The position numbers and the translations under genes were made by a program. The notes beneath the pieces were generated by a model. That model ran no database searches and had not been told where the DNA came from. It saw nothing but the letters and a program-made list of their open reading frames with translations. From Rickettsiales bacterium (lineage in GTDB: Bacteria; Pseudomonadota; Alphaproteobacteria; Rickettsiales; JALZUV01), in contig JAQXAR010000032.1 in assembly GCA_029252805.1 (NCBI GenBank), positions 1 through 52,254 on the forward strand: DNA of 52,254 bases, in the 5' to 3' direction. Below are positions 42,297-51,358 of this stretch, piece by piece. Within the stretch, counting starts at the first letter, position 1, and every line of letters starts with the position of its first letter.

Positions 42297-45192
42297 CGGA
42301 AACCGCCTCCTTGGGTCTTAGTTTAAGCGCATCGTAAAGCGCTTTTTTGAAGCTAACGGCATCAAATTTTTCCAGATAGAAATCAAAGCCCTGGCTTAAG
42401 CCATATTCAACATCCTCAGGCGTATCATGCGATGAGACGGCGATAAGGGGAATACGCTTCAACTGTTCATCCTTTTTGATGATTTTGGCAAATTCATATC
42501 CATTAATTTCCGGCATTTCGATATCGCTCACGATAATGTCATAAGGCTCTTCTGCGCTGAAGCATTTCAACGCCTCGCCCGCCCCATTCGCCGCGGTCAC
42601 TTCAAAACCGGCGCCTTCCATAATGGGTAACATCAAGCCACGGAAGAAGGCACTATCATCGACAATCATCGCTCGCGGTTTTACATTTTTGATCTCTTCA
42701 GTGCTGTAAGCACCTACTTTTTCTGACTTTTCACGTGAAATCGCTTCCTTATAAGGCAATTGCGAATCACTGCGACCAAACCAGTCACCTCCCGCTTTCT
42801 TCATATAAAAAGCCGTATCGAGCACATCAACAGCTTTACCTGTGATAATGGCACTTCCCAAGAATCCGTCTTTTACGCCCTCGGTTTCCAAATTAAGGTG
42901 ATCATTCACGATATCCACAATCTCTTCTACCACGATTCCCAGATCATTTTTAGAGCGATCATCACTGAACACGACAACATTCACGTATTTATCCCCCGCC
43001 TTACCTGGGTTCACTGCCGTATCGCCACTCACCTCCATCAGAGTCATGAGAGAATCACGATATTGGACCACCGCTCCGCCTTGCGTGTGCTCAATATCTT
43101 CAACTTTGAACTTCTCAAGACGACTTACGAGAGCCAGTGGCACTGCAATTTCCTGATCAGCTGAACTGCGCATGACAAGCAAGGCAGTTTTCTCACCCGT
43201 ACGGCGAACCGCATCATTCTTCACGGCCTCCGCTGCTTTTCTGTTTCCTCTGGCCATCGCACTCTTATTCGAGATTCGGACAAGCCCTTGCGGGTCAAGA
43301 ATCATAATCACACTCCCGTCACCCAAAATGGTATTTCCAGAAAAGATACTGATATCCTTGAGCATTGGCGAGGTGGGCTTGATGACGATCTCTTCCGTAT
43401 CAAACACCACATCTACCAGCAGACCAAAAGCAGACGAACCGACCGTGATCACCACAACATAGGCGCTATCATATTGGTTCTTAATTTCTTCATCCGTTTG
43501 CGTAACATGCTTAGCATCCGGAGCAGATTCACTTTGCTCGCCTGTGAGGATTTTCCCTAAATCCAGAACCGGCAATAACTCATCACGCAAGCGCAATACC
43601 GGCACCCCATTCATGGTTTCGATACGGTTTGCATGGTTTTTCGCCACCCGTACCAATTCCTGAATTGCCACTTGAGGAATCGCGAAACGCTGATGCGCGC
43701 TTTCAACAATCAATGCAGAGACAATCGCCAAGGTCAGCGGGATTTTAATTTGGAAAACACTACCCTCACCTGGCGTTGAGTTCAGTTCAATACTCCCACC
43801 AATTTTTTCGATGTTAGAGCGCACCACATCCATCCCCACGCCACGGCCCGATACAGCTGTCACCGCTTCTGCCGTTGAAAAACCCGGCTTAAAGATAAAC
43901 ATATAAATTTGCTGATCCGAAAACGCTTCAAGCTCAGCTTCTGTCGCCAAACCTCTGTCTAAAATACGATTCACAATCGCATCTTTATTTAAGCCCTTAC
44001 CATCATCCGAAATCTCAATCACGATTTGTCCGCCTTCATGAAAGGCATTGAGATGAATCGTCCCTGTCTCTAGCTTCCCCGCCGCTGCACGCTCCGCAGG
44101 CGCTTCAATTCCATGATCACACGAGTTGCGCACCATATGCGTCAGAGGATCTTTAATCAGTTCGAGAACCTGACGATCAAGCTCTGTATCTTCGCCTTCC
44201 ATCACCAATTCGATTTTCTTACCGAGTTCGTGCGAAATATCACGAACAATACGCGGCAATTTCGCCCAAGCATTTCCGACGGGTTGCATGCGTGTTTTCA
44301 TCACCGCTTCTTGCAAGTCAGAGACGACGTAATTGAGTTGCTGAATCGGCCCAACCATCTCGCCATCGACACGACCACGAGACACTTGTAATAGTTGATT
44401 ACGCGTTAACACCAACTCGGAAACCAACGTCATCAAATCTTCTAATACATTGACGTTTACACGCAGGCTTTGCACCGGTACGGGAGGTTTCTTCGCAGGA
44501 GCCTTCTTCGCTAGCGCTATTTCCTTTTTAGCAACAACCGTTGCAGCTATTTTCTGCTCTGCGGCTTCTCTCTCAGCTTCTGCCGCTTCTAGGGCTGCAA
44601 TCTCAGCCTCGATCTGATCGTAAACATCTTGCCCGATCGTACCGTCATCTTCTCTTTCTGCTTCTAGCGCAACTTCCGCAGCCGCTTCTGCCGCTTCTGC
44701 CGCTTCTAACGCCGCAATTTCAGCTTCGATCTGATCGTAAACATCTTGTCCGACCGTACCGTCTTCTTCGGTCGCTGGCTCTTCGCTCGCAGACGGAGCA
44801 CCTGTCGTCGGAGCGACACCAATAACATTGGCATTTAATTCATCAATAAGCGCGGAATAATCCGCATCAGGTTCTTCCCCGGTTCCTGCGACACTGTCGA
44901 GAATATCGCGCACGACATCAATCGATTTAAAAATAACATCGACTTGTGCTTTTGTGGGCACAACATCATCTTCGCGCAAACCATCCATAATATTTTCAGC
45001 CGCATGCGCGACTTTTTCAAGCTTAGAAAGACTCAAAAACCCTGAGGTTCCTTTCGCCGTATGCATCAACCTAAAGATGTTATTGATGATTGTTTTATCA
45101 CCCGTACCTTTTTCCAGATCCACTAATTGCGTATCAATGATCGCAAGACTCTCCTGCGTTTCATCGATAAATTCCTGAATCAAGTCATCCAT
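42289..45192 (-). CDS. cheA: hybrid chemotaxis kinase CheA with C-terminal receiver
   Basis: A 967-aa histidine kinase. Order: HPt domain with phospho-His 44 (FRLMHTAKGTSG), a Glu/Ala-rich linker with a 39-residue tandem repeat (about 144-206), a Lys/Pro-rich stretch, the dimerisation domain (RVNVNVLEDLMTLVSELVL), the ATPase with the N-box NSCDHGIE, a CheW-like domain, a second CheW-like domain (about 690-830), and a receiver domain (DIIVSDIEMPEINGY, Asp 890). No P2 CheY-docking domain is obvious. The built-in receiver could act as a phosphate sink, or stand in for the receiver missing from CheB. Confidence 0.92.
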   Translation of the reverse strand: MDDLIQEFIDETQESLAIIDTQLVDLEKGTGDKTIINNIFRLMHTAKGTSGFLSLSKLEKVAHAAENIMDGLREDDVVPTKAQVDVIFKSIDVVRDILDSVAGTGEEPDADYSALIDELNANVIGVAPTTGAPSASEEPATEEDGTVGQDVYDQIEAEIAALEAAEAAEAAAEVALEAEREDDGTIGQDVYDQIEAEIAALEAAEAEREAAEQKIAATVVAKKEIALAKKAPAKKPPVPVQSLRVNVNVLEDLMTLVSELVLTRNQLLQVSRGRVDGEMVGPIQQLNYVVSDLQEAVMKTRMQPVGNAWAKLPRIVRDISHELGKKIELVMEGEDTELDRQVLELIKDPLTHMVRNSCDHGIEAPAERAAAGKLETGTIHLNAFHEGGQIVIEISDDGKGLNKDAIVNRILDRGLATEAELEAFSDQQIYMFIFKPGFSTAEAVTAVSGRGVGMDVVRSNIEKIGGSIELNSTPGEGSVFQIKIPLTLAIVSALIVESAHQRFAIPQVAIQELVRVAKNHANRIETMNGVPVLRLRDELLPVLDLGKILTGEQSESAPDAKHVTQTDEEIKNQYDSAYVVVITVGSSAFGLLVDVVFDTEEIVIKPTSPMLKDISIFSGNTILGDGSVIMILDPQGLVRISNKSAMARGNRKAAEAVKNDAVRRTGEKTALLVMRSSADQEIAVPLALVSRLEKFKVEDIEHTQGGAVVQYRDSLMTLMEVSGDTAVNPGKAGDKYVNVVVFSDDRSKNDLGIVVEEIVDIVNDHLNLETEGVKDGFLGSAIITGKAVDVLDTAFYMKKAGGDWFGRSDSQLPYKEAISREKSEKVGAYSTEEIKNVKPRAMIVDDSAFFRGLMLPIMEGAGFEVTAANGAGEALKCFSAEEPYDIIVSDIEMPEINGYEFAKIIKKDEQLKRIPLIAVSSHDTPEDVEYGLSQGFDFYLEKFDAVSFKKALYDALKLRPKEAVSDE
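44575..44763 (-). repeat. 39-codon tandem repeat inside cheA
   Basis: The protein segment DGTVGQDVYDQIEAEIAAL (from residue 144) recurs 39 residues later as DGTIGQDVYDQIEAEIAAL, and the DNA word GATCTGATCGTAAACATCTTG recurs 117 bp apart. The DNA match is strong, so the duplication is recent or under gene conversion. Copy number may vary between strains. Confidence 0.85.
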
Positions 45193-45341
45193 TGTACTTT
45201 TCCCTTAATAAAGGCGCTGTCGTTTGTAGATTGTTAACCTTTATCATCTATGCCTTAGATAAGAGATTTAATCATCATCAGGTTAATATTCCGTTAGCCT
45301 GACAAACAAAAAGCGCCCCACTCGCGTGAAAGGAGCAACAT

Positions 45342-45734
45342 ATGGCATTCAGCAAGAATATGCACATTCTGGTTGTAGACGACTATAAGACAGTCATCCG
45401 TATTATTAAGAATTTATTGGGCCAGATCGGCTTCACTAACCTGCATGAAGCCATGGATGGAACTCAGGCTCTTGAAATCCTCAACACTCAAAAAATTGAT
45501 TTTGTGATTTCAGATTGGAATATGGAACCTATGTCTGGCTACGAACTTCTCAAAAAAATTCGCAACTCCGATAAATATTATAAAGATATCCCCTTCATGA
45601 TGGTCACGGCTGAAACCAAAGCCGAAAATGTGGTGATGGCGAAAAAGGCCGGCGTAAATAACTATATTATTAAGCCATTCAATCTTGAAACCATGAAATT
45701 AAAAATTGGCGCGGTTTTCAACGTACAACTTTAG
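45342..45734 (+). CDS. cheY: chemotaxis response regulator CheY
   Basis: A 130-aa single receiver domain that is phosphorylated by CheA and acts on the flagellar motor switch. The acidic pocket is VVDDYKTV, the phospho-Asp is in FVISDWNMEPMSGYE, the Thr/Ser is in MMVTAE and the Lys in YIIKPFN. AGGAG lies six bases before the ATG. It is divergent from cheA across 149 bp and lies 10 bp before cheZ. Confidence 0.95.
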   Translation: MAFSKNMHILVVDDYKTVIRIIKNLLGQIGFTNLHEAMDGTQALEILNTQKIDFVISDWNMEPMSGYELLKKIRNSDKYYKDIPFMMVTAETKAENVVMAKKAGVNNYIIKPFNLETMKLKIGAVFNVQL

Positions 45735-45743
45735 GAGATCTCC

Positions 45744-46292
45744 ATGAGCATCGAAAAGTCTAAAGAGTATCAAGAGCTACAAGCGGCGCTAGCGAGCGTC
45801 GGCAGCTTTATTAAATCCGGGCGCAGGAATCTCGCCTCAAGCAACCCAAATGAGATTGTTGAAACGCTCATTCCTGACTCAACATTAGAGTTGAATGCCA
45901 TTATTTCCGCATCGGAAGATGCTAGCAACGAGATTATGGATGCGTGCGACGCCATCGAAAAGGCGGTTGCAGGCTTAGATGAGGTGGCAAAACAAGCCGT
46001 GCTTGCCGAAACGGCCAAGATTTTCTCTTCCTGCGGTTTCCAAGACATCACCGGTCAGCGCGCGACGAAGGTAATCTCTTACCTCGCCCAAGTAGAGGAG
46101 AAAACACTCGTGCTTATTAAAAGCCTCAAAGGGTTTTTCGATAAAGAAGGCACCCCCGCACAAGAGGATACACCAAAGGGCAAGGTCGACGAAGACCACG
46201 AATTGACCGATGAAGAACTAAAGAACGGCCCTCAACTCGAAGGCAAAGGCCTAAGCCAAGCAGAAGTCGATGCCATGCTGAATGATTTTTAA
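45744..46292 (+). CDS. cheZ: protein phosphatase CheZ
   Basis: A 182-aa helical phosphatase that dephosphorylates CheY-P. The hallmark FQDITGQR (about residues 97-104) carries the catalytic Gln; long helices before and after it are as expected. The C-terminal ELTDEELKNGPQLEG, then QAEVDAMLNDF, is the typical CheY-binding end. CheZ in an alphaproteobacterium is less common than in gamma- and betaproteobacteria. AGGAGATCTCC precedes the ATG. Confidence 0.92.
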   Translation: MSIEKSKEYQELQAALASVGSFIKSGRRNLASSNPNEIVETLIPDSTLELNAIISASEDASNEIMDACDAIEKAVAGLDEVAKQAVLAETAKIFSSCGFQDITGQRATKVISYLAQVEEKTLVLIKSLKGFFDKEGTPAQEDTPKGKVDEDHELTDEELKNGPQLEGKGLSQAEVDAMLNDF

Positions 46293-46315
46293 TTAACAAT
46301 AAATACTTGTTAATT
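46291..46315. promoter_or_regulatory. inverted repeat between cheZ and cysI
   Basis: AATTAACAA-TAAATAC-TTGTTAATT is a perfect 9+9 inverted repeat that starts within the cheZ stop. The AT-only stem makes a poor terminator, so an operator for the cys genes is at least as likely. It is about 22 bp upstream of the promoter candidate. Confidence 0.5.
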
Positions 46316-46336
46316 GTTTAAATTCACACAATTCTA

Positions 46337-46365
46337 TTGCTTTATTAGCCTAAACTTACTATATC
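46337..46365 (+). promoter_or_regulatory. candidate cysI promoter, leaderless
   Basis: TTGCTT (46337-46342) and TATATC (46360-46365) are 17 bp apart. The start point would be at about the cysI ATG at 46372, and no Shine-Dalgarno sequence precedes that ATG, which suggests a leaderless transcript. Confidence 0.4.
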
Positions 46366-46371
46366 CTGCCT

Positions 46372-48102
46372 ATGAGTGAGAGTAAACAAGAAGGCTATAA
46401 ACGCGAAAGTCTCGGCTTACGTGGCAATATCGCGAGTGAACTGGATGACACTTCATCGGGTTTTGTATCGGATGAATCCTACGAACTCCTCAAGTTTTTC
46501 GGCAGCTATCAAGGCTATGACCGCGATACCGCCACCCCACGTAAGAAGCAAGGACTGGAGAAGGAATGGGAGTTCATGCTCCGCCTCAAAATGCCTGCGG
46601 GACGTTTGACGGCGAAGCAATATCTCGCACTCGATAAATATTGTGATGCACGTGCGAATGGTTCGCTCCGCATCACCACGCGTCAGACATTCCAATTCCA
46701 CCAGATTCTCAAAGGTGATTTAAAACCATTCATCAAAGAGATTAGTGCAGAGCTTCTCTCTACTATGGGTGGCTGCGGCGATGTGGTGCGTAATATCACC
46801 GCCTGCCCCGCGCCGATTAAAGACGGATTGCATGAAGAAATGCTAACGCTCGCTCTCCAGCTTGCCAAACATCTCGCTCCACGCACAGATGCTTATTGGG
46901 ATATGTTTGTCGATGGCCAGAAGCAAAATTATCCGTTTAACCCAGAAACTGATTCAACGACTGAAGATATTTACGGCGACACTTACATGCCGCGTAAGTT
47001 TAAAATCTCGGTGATTGATCCGCGTGATAATTGCACGGACGCACTCACTAACGATCTCGCTTTCATTGCCGATATCGAGCGTGAGAAAATCATCGGCTAT
47101 CACGTTGTGATTGGCGGCGGCATGGGGATGAAGCATAACACTCCCGCCACTTACCCGCGCCTTGCTACGCCGATTACTTACATCGCACCACAAGATGCGC
47201 AGGCGATGGCCGAGGCCGTAGTGAAGCTACAACGCGATTATGGTGATCGCGAAAATCGTCAACATGCGCGCCTCAAATATGTCGTAGCGGAAAATGGCAA
47301 TGACTGGGTTCGCAAGAAATTAGCGGATTATTTCGAGGGTGAGATCTTACCCATACGCCCATTGCCTAAATTATCCATCTGCGATCATATGGGCTGGCAT
47401 TCTCAAAATGACGGCAACTATTTCCTCGGGATACCGATCCCTTCGGGGCGTATCATTGATATTGAATCCGGCGAATATGCAGGCGCGAAATATCGTACGG
47501 GCTTACATGCGGTAATCTCCAAATATCAAATGAATCTGACCCTTACGGCAGATCAAAACATCATCCTGACCGATATCAAAGCCTCCGATAAACTGACGAT
47601 TGAACACATATTGCGCGATCACGGTATCCGCTTGAATGAAGACATCACTCACATCGCCCGCCATTTCCACGCTTGCGTGTCGCTCCCCACGTGCGGCAAA
47701 GGTTTGGCAGAATCCGAACGTGTTGAGATTCCACTGGTGAAGCAGTTGGAAAAGCTTTTCGACAAACACGGGCTGATACATGAAGAAATCGCGATTCGCA
47801 TCGCCGGTTGCCCTAATGGCTGCTCGCGCCCTTATGGTGGCGAGATCGGTATTGTTGGCCGCATGCCTGGGAAATACCTACTCTATCTTGGCGGCGAATA
47901 TAACGGCACCCGCCTAGGCACCGCCGCTTTCGATAAAGTACCGCTCGAGCAAATCACCGATGCGCTAGACCCCATCCTCGCACGCTTCGTTGTGGAGCGC
48001 TCCGAAGGTGAAAAATTTGGCGACTTCTGTCACCGCATTGGCTGGGATGATCTGAAGGCGCAAGCATTGCCACACTTAACCGACTATAAGTGGGCAGCCT
48101 AA
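46372..48102 (+). CDS. cysI: assimilatory sulfite reductase hemoprotein
   Basis: Six-electron reduction of sulfite to sulfide using siroheme and a [4Fe-4S] cluster. The 576-aa protein has the duplicated nitrite/sulfite reductase layout: RLTAKQYLALDKY, GSLRITTRQTFQFHQI, and the cluster cysteines in CVSLPTCGKGLAESE and AGCPNGCSRPYGGEIG. Resemblance to E. coli CysI is good; the flavoprotein CysJ is not in the window, so the electron donor is not identified. The stop overlaps the next ATG by one base. It leads the five-gene cys operon. Confidence 0.93.
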   Translation: MSESKQEGYKRESLGLRGNIASELDDTSSGFVSDESYELLKFFGSYQGYDRDTATPRKKQGLEKEWEFMLRLKMPAGRLTAKQYLALDKYCDARANGSLRITTRQTFQFHQILKGDLKPFIKEISAELLSTMGGCGDVVRNITACPAPIKDGLHEEMLTLALQLAKHLAPRTDAYWDMFVDGQKQNYPFNPETDSTTEDIYGDTYMPRKFKISVIDPRDNCTDALTNDLAFIADIEREKIIGYHVVIGGGMGMKHNTPATYPRLATPITYIAPQDAQAMAEAVVKLQRDYGDRENRQHARLKYVVAENGNDWVRKKLADYFEGEILPIRPLPKLSICDHMGWHSQNDGNYFLGIPIPSGRIIDIESGEYAGAKYRTGLHAVISKYQMNLTLTADQNIILTDIKASDKLTIEHILRDHGIRLNEDITHIARHFHACVSLPTCGKGLAESERVEIPLVKQLEKLFDKHGLIHEEIAIRIAGCPNGCSRPYGGEIGIVGRMPGKYLLYLGGEYNGTRLGTAAFDKVPLEQITDALDPILARFVVERSEGEKFGDFCHRIGWDDLKAQALPHLTDYKWAA

Positions 48103-48650
48103 TGTTCCCAATTATCCTAAACCCAGAGAAAACCGATATTCTCGTCATCGGCGAAGGCGCCGCCACTACACGCCGCATCGAATTACTCGAAGCGGCGTGT
48201 ACGAGTTTTGAACATATCGAAGATGACGATATCGCCCAAAGCACCTTTTCGCGTGCAGGCGTGGTCTTCATCGCTGACTTTGACGATTTCACCTCAGGCA
48301 CGTTATACGATCAAGCCAAGTTGGCTGGCTGCCTCGTCAATGTGGAAGATAAAAAACACTATTGTGACTTCCACGTGCCCGCCATGGTACGCCGGGGTGA
48401 ATTATTGCTGACCGTATCTACGGGCGGCGGTAGCCCTCGCCTCGCTCGCCGTTTGCGGATGATGCTAGAACAGCTCTTCCCCGCAAGCTGGGCAGAGAAT
48501 TTGCAAACCATCTCCACCAAGCGCGATGAGTGGAAAGCGAACGGCGCAAGCTTCACCGAACTGGCTGAGAACACCGATAAGCTGCTTGATGACGAAGGCT
48601 GGCTAGATGTTAGCTGCCCATGTTTTGAGAAAGCGGAACGTAATGTCTAA
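48102..48650 (+). CDS. siroheme synthase N-domain (precorrin-2 dehydrogenase)
   Basis: A 182-aa NAD-dependent precorrin-2 dehydrogenase, probably also a ferrochelatase, that makes siroheme for CysI. It matches the N-terminal part of CysG or yeast Met8: FPIILNPEKTDILVIGEGAATTR at the start, NVEDKKHYCDFHVPAMVRRGE, LLTVSTGGGSPRLARRLR. The nucleotide loop is GEGAAT instead of the usual GGGxVA. The methyltransferase domain of CysG is absent. It overlaps cysH by 8 bp. Confidence 0.9.
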   Translation: MFPIILNPEKTDILVIGEGAATTRRIELLEAACTSFEHIEDDDIAQSTFSRAGVVFIADFDDFTSGTLYDQAKLAGCLVNVEDKKHYCDFHVPAMVRRGELLLTVSTGGGSPRLARRLRMMLEQLFPASWAENLQTISTKRDEWKANGASFTELAENTDKLLDDEGWLDVSCPCFEKAERNV

Positions 48651-49371
48651 ATCCCTATCCCGCCTACAAGCCTTCTACCAAGATCTCTCAGCCCAAGCAC
48701 TTTTGCGTGTGATGGCGAATAAGGAATTTGAGGGAAAGATTGCCTCGCTCACCTCTTTCGGGGCGGATTCTGCTGTCCTGCTGGCACTGATTGCTGATGT
48801 GAAGCCCGACCTGCCTATCTTCTTTTTAGACACCGGCAAACATTTTCCCGCCACACTCGACTTTGCGCGCGAGTTAACGGAACAACTCAAGCTCACCAAT
48901 GTCATATGGCTCAAACCGGATGAAACGCTACTCGGCAATATCGATAAAGACGGAACGCTTTGGAAAGACCAACCTAACCGCTGCTGCTGGTTGCGTAAGG
49001 TAGAACCGCTAGAGCGCGCAATGGAAGACTATAAAATCGAAGCCATGATTACGGGGCGAAAACGTTACCAAACCGCTCAACGTGCCAATATGGAAACGAT
49101 TGAACAAGATGAAAAAGACGTATTCCGCATCAACCCGCTTAGCCATTGGGGCAAAGGGCAATTGGAGGAATTCACTGAGCGCCGTGGTCTACCAACCCAT
49201 CCACTTATCGCCGAGGGCTTCCTATCCATCGGTTGCGAACCCTGCACATCCATTGTAAAAGAGGGGCAAGATGAACGCGCTGGCCGTTGGATGCACACCT
49301 TTGACGGCGATGATAAGAAAACCGAATGCGGCTTGCACGTGGCGGCTAATAACACAAACTGGTCGGTATAG
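48643..49371 (+). CDS. cysH: adenylyl-sulfate (APS) reductase, CysH family
   Basis: A 242-aa thioredoxin-dependent reductase that makes sulfite from APS. The pyrophosphate loop is SLTSFGADSAVLLAL, the substrate region FLDTGKHFPATLDF, and the C-terminal ECGLH carries the catalytic Cys. It has both CC (PNRCCWLRKVEPL) and CxxC (GCEPCTSIV), the four-Cys [4Fe-4S] signature of APS reductases that PAPS reductases lack. This fits the absence of an APS kinase (cysC) here. The ATG at 48643 overlaps the previous gene. Confidence 0.93.
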   Translation: MSKSLSRLQAFYQDLSAQALLRVMANKEFEGKIASLTSFGADSAVLLALIADVKPDLPIFFLDTGKHFPATLDFARELTEQLKLTNVIWLKPDETLLGNIDKDGTLWKDQPNRCCWLRKVEPLERAMEDYKIEAMITGRKRYQTAQRANMETIEQDEKDVFRINPLSHWGKGQLEEFTERRGLPTHPLIAEGFLSIGCEPCTSIVKEGQDERAGRWMHTFDGDDKKTECGLHVAANNTNWSV

Positions 49372-49383
49372 AGAGACAATCAA

Positions 49384-49623
49384 ATGATGATTTTATTAGT
49401 AAGAATTTGGTCGGTCGTTTTAATTATTTTCGCCGCATTGTTGTTTAAACCATTTCACGAAGAAACATTGAACACACCCGACCTAGATTTGTTTTTAATG
49501 ATTGTATTTTATTCAATATTCCCCGTATTCATATTTTGCGGGATTTACGGATTATTAAAGCCACAGAAAATGTTGAACGCTTACTTACGGATGATAGGAA
49601 TCACCCCAAATGACAACTCCTAA
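49384..49623 (+). CDS. small two-helix membrane protein in cys operon
   Basis: A 79-aa protein, not recognised, with two hydrophobic segments (about 4-22 and 36-57) around a short polar loop (HEETLNTPDLD) and a short basic tail. It lies 12 bp after cysH and overlaps the cysD start by 14 bp, so it belongs to the operon. It could be a sulfate or sulfite transport accessory or a regulator, but nothing in the sequence proves this. Confidence 0.65.
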   Translation: MMILLVRIWSVVLIIFAALLFKPFHEETLNTPDLDLFLMIVFYSIFPVFIFCGIYGLLKPQKMLNAYLRMIGITPNDNS

Positions 49624-50467
49624 CCACTCAACAACTCAACACTTAGACTCCCTCGAGTCCCAATCCCTCTACATCTTCCGTGAGGCGTTCAACAAGATCG
49701 ATAATATGGCGATGTTATGGAGCTTTGGCAAAGATTCGAACGTGATGATCCACCTCGCGCGTAAGGCGTTTTTTGGCAAAATTCCGTTCCCATTAGTGCA
49801 TTGTGATACCGAATTGGAAATGCCGGAGGTTTACGCGTTTCGCGATAAATATGTAAAGGAATGGGACGTCAATTTCCTTTCTCCAACCTGCCCACCGCTC
49901 GAGGAAACCGATGAGTCTCTTCCGCATTCCGCTCGCATCGCCGCGCGTAAAACGCTGGGGCTAGCAGCGGTGATCAAAGAGCATAAATTTAACGGCATCG
50001 TCACCGGTATCCGCCGTGATGAGGAAGGCACCCGCGCCAAAGAACGCTATTTTAGCCCACGCGGCCTGAGCGGCGAATGGGATGTCAAAGACCAGCCACC
50101 TGAATTCTGGGATCAGTTTAAAACCGACTTCCCACCCGGCACGCATATCCGCGTCCACCCACTCCTACATTGGACGGAACTGGATGTTTGGCTCTATATC
50201 AAACGCGAAGGCATTCCGATTGTGCCGCTCTATTACGCAAAGAAATACGATGAATTTGAAGGCAAAGACTTTGGCGGGAAAAGCATGCGCTTCCGTAGCT
50301 TAGGCGAGCGCGGCATCACTTGGCCGTTAGAATCTGAGGCCGACACGATCGATAAAATCATCGCAGAACTCCGCACAACCAAAGTGAGTGAGAGATCTGG
50401 CCGCCCGATGGGTGCTGACGAAGATGAAAGTAGCTTTGAAAGATTGCGCGCTGCTGGATATATGTAG
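49610..50467 (+). CDS. cysD: sulfate adenylyltransferase subunit 2
   Basis: Small catalytic subunit of ATP sulfurylase, making APS from sulfate. The 285-aa protein has the PP-loop MLWSFGKDSNVMIHLARKAF, GIRRDEEGTRAKERYFSPRG, the FPLVHCDTELEMPEVY segment, and the C-terminal RSLGERGITWPLESEADTI with SGRPMGADED, all characteristic. The GTPase partner CysN, normally directly downstream, is missing in this window; a convergent gene of unknown function lies there instead. It is the last gene of the cys operon. Confidence 0.95.
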   Translation: MTTPNHSTTQHLDSLESQSLYIFREAFNKIDNMAMLWSFGKDSNVMIHLARKAFFGKIPFPLVHCDTELEMPEVYAFRDKYVKEWDVNFLSPTCPPLEETDESLPHSARIAARKTLGLAAVIKEHKFNGIVTGIRRDEEGTRAKERYFSPRGLSGEWDVKDQPPEFWDQFKTDFPPGTHIRVHPLLHWTELDVWLYIKREGIPIVPLYYAKKYDEFEGKDFGGKSMRFRSLGERGITWPLESEADTIDKIIAELRTTKVSERSGRPMGADEDESSFERLRAAGYM

Positions 50468-50517
50468 TTCCTATCACTTCACAAAGATGCTTTTAGCAGC
50501 CTAAAGTTCGTTGAGCT

Positions 50518-51321
50518 CTAAGCTTCAGTTCTAAAAGAGACACGTGTTTGGGTTTGCACTTGCATTGACATCGAGTAGGCAATGAAGCTCTTATCATCCC
50601 TCCGATAATTTTCCGCTATGACCCCTGTAGATTCTCGCATTTCCGAACGCTCACTCCAATAAAGTGACTCCATTTGCCCCATAAGCATAACGGAGAAATC
50701 TTCCGTCTCAGGAGTGATTTGCTCCATTAGCGGAACAATGAGGATAACGCTACGCATCAAATGATCATGAGCCGCTGTTTTTACAAACTCATCAATCATC
50801 GCAATCATGCTAATAAGCGCTTCTTTATCGCGGTCTGAAATACTTGCATTGCCAACCGTGCTAAGCGCCTGCTGTGTTAACGTAGGGAGCTGAGGCTCAG
50901 GCACCTCAACCGGAATAAGAATTGTCACTTCAATTGACAAGCTGACTCTAAGTTCAAAGTAACTTTCTTTAGCAGCAGCCACGTCAAAATGGAACTGAGC
51001 CATATCTCCCGATTCAAAAAGCTCTTTCGCTTTGGAAAAAACATCTTCGAATAGTTGAAAAACTTGACTCTCAAACCCTGCATAAGCATCCAAAATAGCC
51101 TGATCATTCACTGTGGCCTCAGCATCACTTGATATCTCTAAATTTTGAGATGATCGCGATTGCTGAAACAAATCCGAGCTAATATCGATAATATCTTCAA
51201 CGGTACTGCCCGTAAACTCATTCATTTGCGCTGTTTCAAATACACCATTCTTAAGAGCATTTAAGCCCTGCAATATGGTACTTAGCCCCGAAAACTGGGG
51301 TATGGAAGACACTACTTGCAT
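50518..51321 (-). CDS. hypothetical protein, 267 aa
   Basis: Not recognised. A mostly helical, acidic protein with no signal peptide, no transmembrane segment and no catalytic motif that I can see. A short proline-rich stretch (IPVEVPEPQLPTLTQ) about the middle separates an N-terminal half, rich in Gln/Ser/Phe, from a C-terminal helical half. A very strong ribosome site (AGGAGGTTGAG) and a good promoter stand before it, so it is probably well expressed. It is convergent with cysD with 50 bp between. Confidence 0.7.
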   Translation of the reverse strand: MQVVSSIPQFSGLSTILQGLNALKNGVFETAQMNEFTGSTVEDIIDISSDLFQQSRSSQNLEISSDAEATVNDQAILDAYAGFESQVFQLFEDVFSKAKELFESGDMAQFHFDVAAAKESYFELRVSLSIEVTILIPVEVPEPQLPTLTQQALSTVGNASISDRDKEALISMIAMIDEFVKTAAHDHLMRSVILIVPLMEQITPETEDFSVMLMGQMESLYWSERSEMRESTGVIAENYRRDDKSFIAYSMSMQVQTQTRVSFRTEA

Positions 51322-51358
51322 CTCAACCTCCTACATAACTATCTGTTATTTAAACGCT

